From positions 620,001-684,000 of the forward strand of contig JAGVVL010000015.1 in the NCBI GenBank assembly GCA_018287875.1: a stretch of 64,000 nt of DNA, written 5' to 3'. Positions within the stretch are counted from its first letter, which is position 1. Every line of letters begins with the position of its first letter. Under the pieces are notes generated by a model, which worked only from the letters and a program-made list of their open reading frames with translations, was not told the origin of the DNA and made no database searches. Positions 25,031 to 37,812 of this stretch are shown piece after piece. Position numbers and translations under genes: made by a program. This DNA is from Nigrospora sphaerica. Its lineage: Eukaryota; Ascomycota; Sordariomycetes; Amphisphaeriales; Apiosporaceae.

Positions 25031-28000
25031 AGGGGTCCCGGGCAGTCCGGGGGCCGGATTATGCGAGCCCAGAAGCTGGAATGGCATCATGGAGTACATA
25101 CCATGCGCAGCGTTAGGCGTTGACATGCAATAGGCATGTTAAGATGTATTGCTGGCGACTGTGCGTTGGCCACAAATGGGAGAAACGAATGGCTCCTTGT
25201 TCTCTCGGAGACGGCAGTTTATGCATAGCAGACATGGAGACGGCGCCCTGGCCCAGATGCCCAGTATGAAGGACATGTTTCTCGAAGCCGTATTGAGATA
25301 TGAATAATACCCCAAATACCATCAGTCTTCTGGGACCTGCCAACCCTCTATGAATGGGTCCATAGTGACGCCCTTTTCGGTGTCGCCAAGTCCTCAACGG
25401 GGCTTCGAGTGTGCCATTGCCTATCCTGATTCCGGTTTGCTCCTCATCTAGTAACTCCAACGCAGTCGTGTAGTTCGCAGCATGTCCCATGCAGTGTTCG
25501 CCTTGGCCTCCATTAACAGCCACACCCACATCGAGTAATACACGACGGCTCTCCGATTCCATCTCCACCAAGGCGATCACCGCCCCAGCCAAGAGTTTTC
25601 TTCTCTCCACCTCCCCTTTCCCCTCTCGCAAATGCGCATCACCATTTCATATCACGGAGCATCCCAAACTACCCGCCGACGTCCCACACAGCACGAGCAA
25701 GGCCACTCCGCCGGCGCTGGGCCGAAATGACGGAAATGTCGAACATATATAGAAGACGTTTGGCTCCTCCTGCACAAGGGGGCAGCTTGGGTCCACGGTC
25801 GGGGGGCCAAGGGGCTCCCGTGTTGCAAGCGCCCGGGGGCTTTCGTCTATCCCCGGACACCGATGGGTTTTCGTACTCGACCGATCGGCGCCCTTGGACC
25901 GACCTACCCAGTTACGTGGGCACTCCAGCCCGCGCGGTAGGAACCAGGAAACCCCCGTAGGTGGGCCGGGACCGCCATCCCGGACCAGCCAGGGCGCTCA
26001 GGCATGGCCAGGGAAGGGGCCATCTCTCGTCCTCGTCGCCGTCCCGTCGACGGGTACGCGAAGCCGACGACGGAAGGTTCGTCTCGCCCTTCCCCCCCAC
26101 ATTTTTGCCGTGGATCGTGACGTAGACATGGTCCGGTGTCTGGGGGGGTATGATGCGCAGTCAGGGGAAAGCCCCCCCTCTTCGGGGCGGGGGGGGAGGG
26201 AAGGACCCGCCCGCGGGACCCAAACCACACATGCGCACACGGCCGTCCAATATCCGAGAAAGCCCCTCGGGCGTCCCCATCCGGCGCCGCGCGGCCCCGT
26301 TTTCTCGGCCCGGCGCGGCGGAGCCCGGGACCTCGTCTTTTTTCGTCACGAAACAGGAACTGCGTCCGGGTCGCGCTGATGACGCAACTTCCGGGCTGCC
26401 GGGGCCCCGCGAAGAGGGCACGGGGCCGCCCCTGCCCTGTTTCGGGCATCGTCGAGAGGGTACCCCTATGCGTACCACTGGGCGGCGCCGGAGCTTCCGT
26501 GGCGGTGTGCGCGTGCGCGGGCGAGAGGGAGAGACGAGGAGTTCCTGGCTGGGCGGCCGCGAGGCTACACCGTGGCCCCAAGGGGAGGCAAGACCGCACG
26601 ATGCCGGGATAAGTCTATTGGGGGGGGTGGGGGGGGGGGTGTTATCGGAGCCACGGGTCCAGAACCTGTTTTTCCCTTTTTATTATTTTCCGTGGCTCCG
26701 TCTTACACACCTCTTTTTTTCGTCTGTTTGTGTGGGAGATGGTGGGTTGGGGAGAGGTAACGCTGGTTCCCGTCTTCCTTCGGCTCCGGGACCAGCACGG
26801 GCGCGTGGCCCCTCTTCCCCCCCCCCCCCCTTGACCTTGTTTTGCTAGGTGAAAAGGCAGGTACGGATAAAGAAAAAGCAGGAACAGGCCGAAAAGAAAC
26901 CATGGGAGGAGCAGGATCCCCGTGCTTTTCTCCGCATCGAGCGCCACCGAAGGAAGAAAAAGTCGGGCAGGGAAGACGCGGGAAGCATGCCGTTCAGAAA
27001 AATGAGGCCATTTTGGTAAACCCCATGCTCTTCCCCCCCCTGCCTGAAGACTAGAGATGTTGGACGGCAGGGGGACAAGGGATCCCGGAGCCTGTATACC
27101 ACGCGACACCTTTTAGGCCGGCTACTTCCCTGGTCGTTGTCGTCTTTCCCGTCCCGGGTTGGGAGAGAGAGAGACGAGCGTGGGGCCTCGAGGGGGCCGT
27201 TCTAGGCCGTTGATGGCCCGAAACCTGGGTCTCAGGACGGGTTGTGGTTGACGCGGGCGGCGTGTCACGGCAGAGCAGCATCGCGTAATGTGAGACGACG
27301 GAAACGACGACGAGGACGAGACAAGTCGGGGGACGCGGCAGAGGCAAAAGCAATGCCCCAAGTCCGCTCCCACCGGCAAGCCGAAATCGTCAGCATTACA
27401 AACTACGTAGACGAAGCGTTTCTTCGTTCTTGGCCTGCCCTGGCTCATAGGCAGGCAGCGTTAAGAAGAAGGCCGGCGGTGCGTTTTTTTCGTGGCTCGC
27501 CTGCGTTTCCGACCATATCCAGACGGGGGTGCCAAGCCAGGGCCACCGCAGCTGCCGGGGCCTTGGGGAGCGTTTCGGGGAAGGGGAAAGTGAGAGATGG
27601 GAGCAGAAGAAGACGATAGTGGTGGTGGTTGTGGGCCGGAGCTGGCCGGGGCACATCGGAGCCCAGCGGCCAAACAGAAAACCAGCGGGAGGGCCCAGAG
27701 AAGCGGGCACGACTTTCAGTCCCGATCGAGATCTGCAGGCTTGATCGGGGGCCCGAGTAGATCCACTGGGGACGGGGGGGAGGGGAGGGGACTATAGCGT
27801 TTGGCTCTTAACGATAGCAGGTCGATTCAAGGGGGAGAGGAGGGAGAGAGAGCCAAGGCCAAGCCTCATCGAAACCAAGGCTTCCAAAAGGGATGATAGC
27901 TGGCCGGGGACGTTCTGGACTTTTTTTTTTTTTGCCACGTTCTCACTTCTCACTTTGCTTTCCTTGCCCTCGTCCTGCCGAGTTCAGGGAGGATTGAAGC

Positions 28001-29253
28001 AAACAACCCCCCAAAAAGGTTGGAAACTTGATTTTAGGCGGCCTGCCTGGGCCCAAGAAAAATACTCCGAGGTTTCGACGCAGCGCCGAGGCGCGCGCCG
28101 TTGTTAGCCCCAGGAACCGGCAACATGCCCACTCTCCCCCTTGCTAGTGGGTCCCCCCCAAACGGACGGCCACCGCTCTCTCGACCCGGTGGCCGCCTCT
28201 TGTTCGCTTCCCAACGCCGCCCAAACCCAAGCAAGCGTCCGACTCCACGGGCCGATGTGGCTGTGAAGACTCTCGCCGGGCTGGCACTAAAGCCCGGGGC
28301 GGGTCAAGGGCTCCTCTTGGGGTGGGGAAGACGTCGTATATCCGGGATAAGAAATGTTTCCGTACGGATATATAGGGAGGTGGCTTGGGTCTTGACGCAC
28401 CGTCCCTAGCAGACACTGCCGCCGGAGGGGGGTGGCGTGGCACGCTGGCACGTTACGGTGCCCACGATTCATATGCAACTTACGGGTAACCCAGGGGTGG
28501 GGGGGTTAGGGCGCAGGCTGGCCCCGACCACGGGAATGGGAATGGGCAGCACGGCACTCGCGACACGCGCATGCCGGGGCGCGATGACGCCAATGTGGCC
28601 TTTTTATCGAGCGACAAAAACGACGCCATGCCCATTCGTCCTGCAAGGGGGGCGTTTTAGGGCGTTGGGACGGGCGGGCGGGCTCCGGTCCACCCCCCGC
28701 GCCGAACGGAGGAAGAGGGGGGGGGGAGGACGGAACGAAAGCAAACGACCGACTCGCGGTTGGTGACGGCCATATCCATATTTCACCCAAACAAACGCGG
28801 GCGTGCCTCGCTCGCGTCCCCAATGGCGTCTGCCCGCCGCCGCCGCCGCCGCCGTCGGCGCCGTCCCGTATACTTCCAGACTGCCGGTTCGTCGCGTTCC
28901 TCCAACCCCCTCTCAGGCCCCGGAGGCGCACGAATGGGGGGGGGGGATGGAGGGGGTGGCGGCGCCGTTGAAAGTCTATCCGGCCCAGCCACGAACCGCC
29001 ATGGGGCAGATGGACTGCAACGGACGCCCAAGCTAGACAAGCGCCGACGGAGCTGAGCTACGTTGCTTCCGAACCGTCTGACGGTAGACACTTTTGCAGA
29101 CAGCCGGACGGGGCCGCCTTATGGGTTTTGTTGGCCCATGGTGGATATCCGCCTACGTGGACGCATGGAGAAACGTGGATGCACGGATGGCGTGGCTGGC
29201 CTACAACTACAGTACAGGCTTTGGGGGGAAGATGGGGAGGGGGTGCCTGGCAT

Positions 29254-29282
29254 GGCCTGGGCCTGGGCCTGGGCCTGGGCGT
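29254..29282 (+). repeat. (GCCTGG)n minisatellite
   Basis: Four tandem copies of GCCTGG in non-coding DNA, followed by a GCGTGCGTGTG patch. Confidence 0.85.
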
Positions 29283-31384
29283 GCGTGTGTCATCCAGGAG
29301 AGAAGGGGGGTTGTTTGAACGACGACACGTGGATATCGCCTAGGCACGCGCAAACGGCCGGGAAGAGGAAGCCGCTTCCCTCTTGCCCTTAATCATCCCT
29401 CCTCCCTTCACGATATAGAGTTGGCGTCGCTTCGTCGATAGGCTGGCGGGGCCGTCTGACCCGCCGACGAAGCCAAGCGAAGCGAAGCGAGTGTCGTGGA
29501 CTGACCGGTGGTACCCTCCAGGAGCGGGCTGCATGGGGCGGTCCAGACCGGCGTGAGGCATAACGGGGACCAAGGCAGAGGCGGGACGGAGCTCGCTCCT
29601 GCTACTCCTCCCGCCGCCGCCGCTGCTATGGCTGCGCGGATTGAGGAGTTGCCGAGGGGTTGGGTCTCTGTTGCGCGAGCGGGTGTGGTGCACGCAGGCC
29701 CGGGACCCCATGCACTCGGTCGGGTAGTAGTAGTATAGTTGTGGTGGGTGTGCATCACTGTAGCTGCTTCCTCTTCCCCCCGGCCCATGTACGGGCGATA
29801 ACGACAGACATGGGCATCCGAACCACGTGCTGGGCCGGACCGGGGTGAGGATTGGACCATGGGCATGGGGTATTGCATGGGTGTTGCATGGACATGCTGG
29901 TGCTCGCGGATGAAGATGATTCGTACGAGAAACAGAGCGGACGCCCAGGTATGCACATCATGGTTATGTTCTTTCTTCATCCATTGCGTACCTTGAGCCT
30001 GTGTTCGTGCTGTGTTGCGTATGTGTTTTGTTGCTCGCTGTCCATGCCGAGACTAGGGCTGGGGGGGTGGGGTGGGGCAGAGACAGGAGCACCTCTTCCG
30101 ATCCGACGCTTTCGGCGGGGCTGATTCGTCGGGATCCGGAAACATGGGAACGCAACGGGCATGGCGTTCGAGAAGCACATGTGTCGGCGTAACATGGCGC
30201 TGCTTCCACCTGCATATACATCTCTTGACCGTGCACATCCGGATGCATGCGTGTCGACGAGGGGAAAGCCAAGAAGTACGTACGTAGGCGCACTTCTATT
30301 TTCCCCATGGCGAAAAGCATGGCTAACCATGGGCCGAGGGGGCAGACATGTGGTGGTGAACTGGCCTCGATTCACAAGTGCCATAAGTGCCGTGCTGGAT
30401 CACCGGTACCGCCAGTCAGACATGTCGGCGACTTGTCTTGTCTTGCAGTGTCCCTGTCCCGTCTTTACACAGTACTGACTACCATCTGTGTTCCGCGCGG
30501 ATCCCACTCTGCCACGAGCCCCGGCCCCATCCCCCTCGGCCAATGGGCCCATGTGAGCGGAATGTCGAAAGATTTTCCAGAGGGCGAGGTCCAACGCCGG
30601 CAGCGATCTGCGCGTAATGCATACACGCCTCCCCCATGGCGCGCCTGCCTGGTTACCTGCCGGTACCAAAGGTGGCAGGGCAGGTAGGGCCGAGCTCGAT
30701 GGACAGATAACTCACCGTTTCCGTGACTGGGTCAAGAGAAGGCTCAGCTTGTGACCGTGGGTGACGATAACCATGCAGTGGACTTCTCCGTCAGAGAGGG
30801 CAAGGCATGCGAGAGCCCCCCTTCCCCCCGGCCCGCTCGAGCACGAGACGGAGCTACCGATCGTCGTCCAACATGGCACCGCATACACATACCGCCTCTC
30901 TCTTTTCTCTTCCCCCCTCTCACCCGGTTCATGCAGTAGCGCAAAGCCTTCGTCAGAGGTGCAAGCAGGCAAATATGCAAACAAAAACAAGCGGGCAGGC
31001 GGGCAGGCGGGCGGACGAACAGGTTCCATGGCAGAGACAGACTTCACCGGCCTCCGTCAGCTTATCGCCCGTCAATTAAGCGGTGGTCCGGCACCTTGTG
31101 CGTTGTAGTACTAATACGGAGACAGGCCAGGAGCGGAAGGTTGCGGTTGCTGCAGTCGCATTTCGCAGTCGCCCAGTCGCAAGCGCGCGTCGGGGATCGA
31201 CAGGGCAGCAAACTTGGCGGCAGGCCTATATCGAACGTCTGCTATAAGTTACATTTTGCGGGTTGGCTTCTTGCTGACTGGACGGCGTCCCTTGCTTTTG
31301 GCCCGTCGGCAACCCAAGACCGGTTTTTGATCCGTTTTTGGGGGGTTTGCTGGCTCGGAATGACGTTGAGAGAGACGGACGGGC

Positions 31385-31420
31385 CAGCTTGGGTTCTTGC
31401 CACAGCTTGGGTTCTTGCCA
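31385..31420 (+). repeat. Perfect 18-bp tandem duplication
   Basis: The unit CAGCTTGGGTTCTTGCCA occurs twice head to tail without mismatch, so the duplication is recent or constrained. Non-coding context. Confidence 0.9.
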
Positions 31421-31922
31421 AGCCGCTCATCTAGTTGTAGCCAGAGATCTGCCCTCCGTCTGCCCGACCGCTCGTCGACTATGACGCGCAGCTGGACAGG
31501 TCAACGGCTACGTTTTCCGTGATCATACGGAGTCGGCCGTGGCACTTTTGGGGTACCATGGATCGGTGCAGCAGGGCCCACCTCGGGCGGCGAGGCAGGC
31601 AAAGAAGAGGCAAAGAGGGGTCCCTGTCGTTCGCACCCTGGCAAGGGCCGGCAACGAGCCTCGTCGCATCCGCATCTCTGCCCGCCAAGGTCGCTTACCC
31701 AGTTTGCGGAGTCGTCGCGACTGAGTACGGAGTACTACTCGACGAATTGGCCCATGGTCGTCGGCACGATGGGGAGTGCCCAAGCGAGCAGCCAGCCCGA
31801 AGCAGGCCAAGCGCCGTTCGTTAAGCTACGCATCCTCCGCATCGCCTTCACGGTTTCGCGAGGCAGTGATTTCTGGGTCGGGCGACTTAGCTAATCTTGC
31901 GTTGGACATCGTCGGTGCTTCG

Positions 31923-31950
31923 CGGTGCCCACGGTGCCCACGGTGCCCAC
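31923..31950 (+). repeat. (GGTGCCCAC)3 minisatellite
   Basis: Three tandem copies of the nonamer GGTGCCCAC in non-coding DNA. Confidence 0.85.
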
Positions 31951-33091
31951 GACGTCCCCCATGTCGTCGCCGCCTCGGCAGCCGAGGTTTGTTGCAAGCC
32001 GTCATTTTCTAGTAGTATTGTGTCCACCGTACGTTGTATCTCTCTGCCGGTAGCCGAGTCCTCCGCTGGGCTGCGCCTCGCCGTGCACTGGCGCTTGCAG
32101 CCCGGACCTGGGTCATCTCCCGCCATGAGAAAAACCCCACTACTGACCGACTGGATGCCGGCGAGCTTCCCATGGACAGAAAGGCATGCCCGTGCCCTGT
32201 GCACCTGTGCCGTTGTGCCGCCGTGCAAGCTGACAGACGGGCATCCAGTGGCGTCTAGCCTGGCCGTCGTGCCGGGCGGCGGCGCGCGTGACGGGCCTGG
32301 GGGGGCTTCCTTCACGATGCAAGCCCAAAGGCGTGCCGTCGATGGCGCGCTCTGGTTGGCTGCACGAGAACCGCCGAGGCGCGACAGGGGTCCGGATAAG
32401 GCAAACCAGCGCCCCACGAACCCATTCACCCACGATGGAGCTGACCAACTCTACGACCCTGTTGCCTGTAGCCTGTCAAAGCCCGCCCGTCTGCCTGCGC
32501 GCGCGGGCAGAAGAGAGGAAGAAAAGCGAGCGAGGGCAAGACGGAAGCTGAAGAAACGGGCACGTTCATCCTCCCCGTCCCCATGCCATCCAATCCTGTC
32601 CCATGTCTTTCTGCTGCATCTGCACCTGCATGGGCATATGTGTGGATTATGAGCATGGATGCGCAAGGCAAGGGAGGGCCCGGGGACGGCGAGGATGAAC
32701 ACCCGCCACGAACCAGAACCATTCTCAACACCGAGCACGCACACAAGCGCACATACGCACACGCGCACGCACACAGACACACGGACACCCTGAGCACGCA
32801 ACTTTCTGATGGCTCCGACCATAACGATAACAACCCACACAACAAGCAGCTGAAGGAATAACATGAGCTGCATGCAGCCTTCCCCGCCCGACTGCAGCAG
32901 CGCCGACACCACCCGTCCAGCCACGCCCGCTTCCTTGCGACGACGCCGGACGCGGCGGGAGGTTATAATCGATGGTGCGAACCATCGGCAGACCGGGCGT
33001 ATGCGGGACGGGGGAACCTATGGGAGTTGAGACTGCATCCAGTTGCCTGCGTGCCGCTCGTGCATCCGCCCAAAGACGAGGGGGAAAGGGG

Positions 33092-33164
33092 ATCCGAGAA
33101 AGAAAAGAGAAAGGGATCGAGAGAGAGAGCGAAAGAGAGAGATCGAGAGAGAGAGAGAGAGCGC
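33092..33164 (+). repeat. (GA)n-rich imperfect microsatellite
   Basis: A purine-only stretch dominated by GAGA units, interrupted by ATC and GCG. Similar GA tracts occur at 34870-34905, and CT tracts at 38975-38990. Confidence 0.85.
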
Positions 33165-36100
33165 GCCCGCGCTGACTGTCCTAATCTTCAGCGGCCGTAC
33201 AGATAACGAACACGGGTAAAAAGGCAGCTTCATTACCGAATTACATTGTGCACTTCGTACATTTCATTCCCTCTGCTCGTAATCGCGGGGTCCTCAGTCC
33301 CGCCTGTCAACTGGGACGCCCCAGCCAAGCTGGTCACTGCGACGGCGGCGGCGTCCTCAACATCATAGGTAGCCCGTGCCTGTGCCTGGGATGAGCGAAG
33401 CACAACGTCACGGCGTTTCAGTCGGGCCCCCCAGCCTCTTACCCCCCTGGTCCGTCAGAGGTACCTCTCTCTCTCTACTGTTGGCCCCCCTGCTTGCCTC
33501 TTCCAGGGTTCCCTTTGGACTTGGTGAACACGCCCGGGCAACAGAGAGAGAGAGTCCGTGGGGCCCGTGGCCGAAAACCCTTTTTCACCCTGGCTCGCCT
33601 GGGACGCCGGGGGCATGGAACCTTGCCAATGACAGCAAACGGGCCTAAGCAGTCGGGTTGCCAATGGCGATGGGGACCCGAGGGAACCCACGGGAGAGAA
33701 GGGCCAATGGTAGTAGTACATACTATTTTGGGCACATCCGGAAGACGAAACGATACGGGGGAGAATAGAGTGTATAGCCTCACCCGACCCGAGTTGGAAT
33801 GGTTGGACACGAACGTCCACCGTTCGTTAGACAGCGCATTGCGTGCACCACGAGAGGGAAGAGGGAAAAAAGGCGCTACTGGGTCCCAGCCAAAACACGC
33901 CGTTACTTTTCTTCTGAAAAAAAAAAAGAAAAAGGATGAATTCCACATAGCTGGGCGGCTAACTAACGCACATCATCTGTGTGTGCGCCTTTTAATGCTT
34001 TCGGCCGTGGATCCATATGCCCCAATCGCCAAACGAAACGGGCAAACCGAATCATAAGCGTCCGTCCGTACCCGGGCGACCCCCCTCGCCTGCCCGTCGC
34101 TCGCCCCGGGCATATGGGAACCTTGGCCTTAGCAGAAAGTATGCTACCAAACATCATTGGCGGGCTTCCATTATACGAGACCGGACGAGACTTTGAACCG
34201 CCCGAAGACCAATGTAGCTCGATCAACTAGACGCCAGTATCCGAGACAGCTGAACCGGATGGCAGGACGGACAGGCACGGGGGGCCGGGGGAAGACGAGG
34301 TGGTTGGTGTTGGCCTTTGGTCAAACCCATGACCTCTCGTCTCTGTTTTTCGCCCGTCCCTCTGTCCTGCCTCGTCTCCTCCCGTCCGCCCAAGGAAACA
34401 ACAGCACATGGGTTTCGGAAAAGACGAAAGAAGCCGCCCGCTCGGCCGGCGGCAAGGATGCCTTGGGTGCTGGGGCTGCTGACAGCTTTTAGAAGCTACG
34501 CTACGCTACCACCCACCCCCCAGGAAAAAGTCGGGGTCGTCGAATTGGGGAATTCCCATGGCAGCCACAACCGCATTCCCATGTCCAGTTTCGTCTTCCA
34601 CCCCCTTCTCTTACCCCTCCTTTCGCCATTACCCGTTTTTAGTATGTGCAGACGCAGGCGATAATGAGGCCATCGTCGTTCGCCAAGTCTTTTGATTTTT
34701 CCGTTTCGCCCGCATAGTTCCCGCCCCCTACCCCGGGGACTGTCTATTTATCTGGGGCCGGGGAGAGGGGGTTTCCACTTGTGTTGATCGGCTACTTCAT
34801 TTTACCTACCCGTACCCTGGTAAAGGAAAACTAGTCGAGCACGAAAGGCCCGAACAGGGGACGAGGACAAGAAAGAGAGAGGGAGAGAGACAGAGAAAGA
34901 CGGGGAATAGTTGAAGAGTGAGCCCATTCGTTGTGATATTGGTTCCCTCCCCATTGTTGCATGACCTCGTGTTCTAAACGGCTCTTTCCTTTCCGGCTTG
35001 GATGTGCCCACAGGCGAGGCAAATAATATCCAACAATGATCGAATGGGGGAAAGCACGAAGGCGGGAAGGGAGCGGGCCACGGGATCACCGACCGTCCAG
35101 TGTCGAGACGGAAAACGAGAGAGAGAAAAAGTGAGAGACCTCGCCACCGGTGCCGACCCGCCGTGTCGCCGTCGCCCGCAGCCTCCGAAGGCCAGGGGCG
35201 CTGACATCGTGGGCCTTTTGCCTCTTATTTTTTTTCGTTGGCTCGGGTGGGAACACTGCCCGTGGGATGGGCAGAGTGGGTTGGAGAGAGGCGTGAAAAA
35301 AAGTCAGGGTCCTCCCCGTGCAGGGCCAAATTACCAATCATGGTCCAGCTCTCACCCTCTTCCTCTCTTTCCGTCTTTTGGGCTTGTCCCTCTCGCTCTC
35401 TTTGCCCAGCCGGTTGTCGTTACTCAGCCCTTCCCTCCCCCCCCGCGCCCATCTCAATTTCAATCCGGTCCCCAGTTGTATCTATTCTTGGAGAGCGCCA
35501 GAGTGGAAGTTCCCGCTCCCTGGAAAGGCAATCTTGATTTTTTTGCAGTTAACATCCATCTTTGACCAGTTTGGGTAGGCGGGCATGCATATGGCTGTGT
35601 GTATGTGTGCTGTCTGTAGAGATAATACCCCCAAAAAGTGACGGTTGTCCCGTTGCTGCAAGCAATTGACTCAAAGAAGCAAAAGCAAACCCTCCCCACA
35701 AAATCCCTATCTTCACTCCTAACCCCCTCCCCCCCCTGGTCGCCTTAACCTCCCCGCCCTTGCTCGGGGGCCCAGTGGTGGGTGGGGGAGGACAACCGGC
35801 AGGCGTACGGCCGGGCGTGCGTGCGTGTGAAGATCCCAAAACGTCACAGAGCAAAACAATCGAGATCTGTGGGCTGGGCCCCTCCTCTACCCGACTGGCG
35901 CGCCGAAAAGGGCCCCCAAGGGACGGCGCGCGGGCGGCCGGACGGTCGCGGTTGTGTGAAGGCGTGTTCTTCTCCCCATTACATCAGCCCTGCCCTCCCC
36001 GGCGGGCTATAATACCACGACGTATTCGTCGCCCGTCGCTGGCAATTGGGTCGCCGTGCTCTTGGCTGGCCTCATTGGCCCCATCCCGAACCCGTGTCGT

Positions 36101-37794
36101 GCTCTTCCTGGTTTTCCCTCGGGCTCGGTGGGGAGGGGAAGGGGGAAAAGTCAAGGCAAGAGGGAACCTCTCCTGGAAGTACCTCGTCCTCCTCCCACAC
36201 CCCCCGGTCTTGCCTTGTCTGCATGGGCCTGCCACAACCCGTCCCAGCAGGCGTCCGGGGATCATCATCCACCCGGGGTTTTTCCTTGGCTGGGGGGTGA
36301 CATGCTACTACGGCTTGCACGGCAATGGAAGAGGAAAGACGTGAAAGAGAAAAAGAGGGAGAGGGGAAGGCAGAAGAACAAGGGAGAGCGGACTCGGGGC
36401 GTCGGGTAGGGACTCAATCGAAGTTGCGCTCTCCCACCATGTCAACAGTCGCAGGAAAGGAGAGAAGGAGGGAAGGGAGGGGGGCCGGTCAGGACCTAGC
36501 ATCTAATGCCGCGTCGTCGTTGTTCGTCCATTTGCGGCCGCTCGTCAAACACACTGGCGCCGTCCGATGGAAAAGAGATACGAAGGTGACGAGGAGGGGA
36601 AAATGGACGGGACGTAGACGTCCCATCCCGGATTTGGCTCCCATACCGCAGAGATCACGCTGCCCTCCCTTCCTCTCCATGTGAGAATTTCCCGCAAATT
36701 CAGGGTCTTCGGGGCTACACTGCTCACGCGGCGGTCCTGTGCACGCGCCGGCGCTGGCAGGTCCAGCTGGCAGGGAGATCCCGGGTTCGGCTCAACTTCA
36801 GCTCGGCGATGCGGGTTCTTTTTTCCCTTCTTGTTCGGCCGGTCCTGGGCGCTAAACCGCAGGGCCCCCGGAAGGTTTTCTGGCGGGATGGGGGACATTT
36901 GGCCAGGGCTTTTTTTTCCCTCGCTTCGCAGCGAAAGCCGTGGGCTATTCTGGCGTCTGCGCGCTAGGTATCTACGAAGTTCGAGGAAAGGCCTGGTCCA
37001 TGAGACCCAGTCCGGCCCCCTCCCTCCCTGGTCTTTTCCTTCCCTGCCCGTAGGAAGAGAACAGGATGGAAAGCCCAGCCGCAACTGGCGGGCAATGGAG
37101 ATGGAGAGAGGACCGCCATTCCCAAGCAGTCGGTGTTCTAGCGTCAAAACCGCCGCGCACTAAGGAAAACCCAGGGCCGACAGGGAAGCTGCTGGCACCG
37201 GTTGTTGGACACGGACACAACCTGTTCGGCCGTGCTAGGCAATCCGAGTCTGGCGGTGCAGCAGGTGGATATCGAGGGCCAGTTCGGGACCGTAACTGCC
37301 CGGCACTAACGGGAGGAGAGCTGGACCTTTCGTCCAGCCGAGTTTACTTGCCTATTCAGTAGCAGATCCATAGTGCTTCTCTTCCCTCCGTCCGTTACTG
37401 AGATGAGCATCGCCCACGTAGGTACTTAGATGCAGTACCTACTTCTTCTGCGTGGGTATCGGGGAGGGGCGTGGAATGGAGTATCGCCGCCCAGCCCCGA
37501 GCGAGCGGGTGGGGGGGAGAGGGATAACTGCCCACTCCGAAGGGCAGCGACAAGCTCCAGTCCGTTTAGGACAGGAAGCATGGACACCGGTCAAACGGGG
37601 CAGGTTGGGTGGGCGTTGGCGTCGAACGGCTACTGATGAGAAGACCCGAGAGGGGGGGTTTGGCTAAGGCGCAGGCGGCGCTAGCCGCTAGCAAGGCACA
37701 GCCTAAAGGTCTCCTACCTCATGTAGGTCTAAGCAGGCTGCTAGGTACCACCTACCCTACCTAAACTCAGCTGACTAGCGGGCTCTCTCGCCGG

Positions 37795-37812
37795 GCTCGC
37801 TCGCTCGCTCGC
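37795..37812 (+). repeat. (GCTC)n microsatellite
   Basis: About four and a half copies of GCTC, followed within 50 bp by a GTGCGTGCACGCGCGTGCG alternating purine-pyrimidine tract. Confidence 0.8.

Noticed and set aside
28823..29056. Frame coding an Arg10 run followed by a Gly-rich stretch
   Set aside because: The Arg run comes from a CCG/CGC repeat; no conserved segment and overlapping open frames on the other strand.
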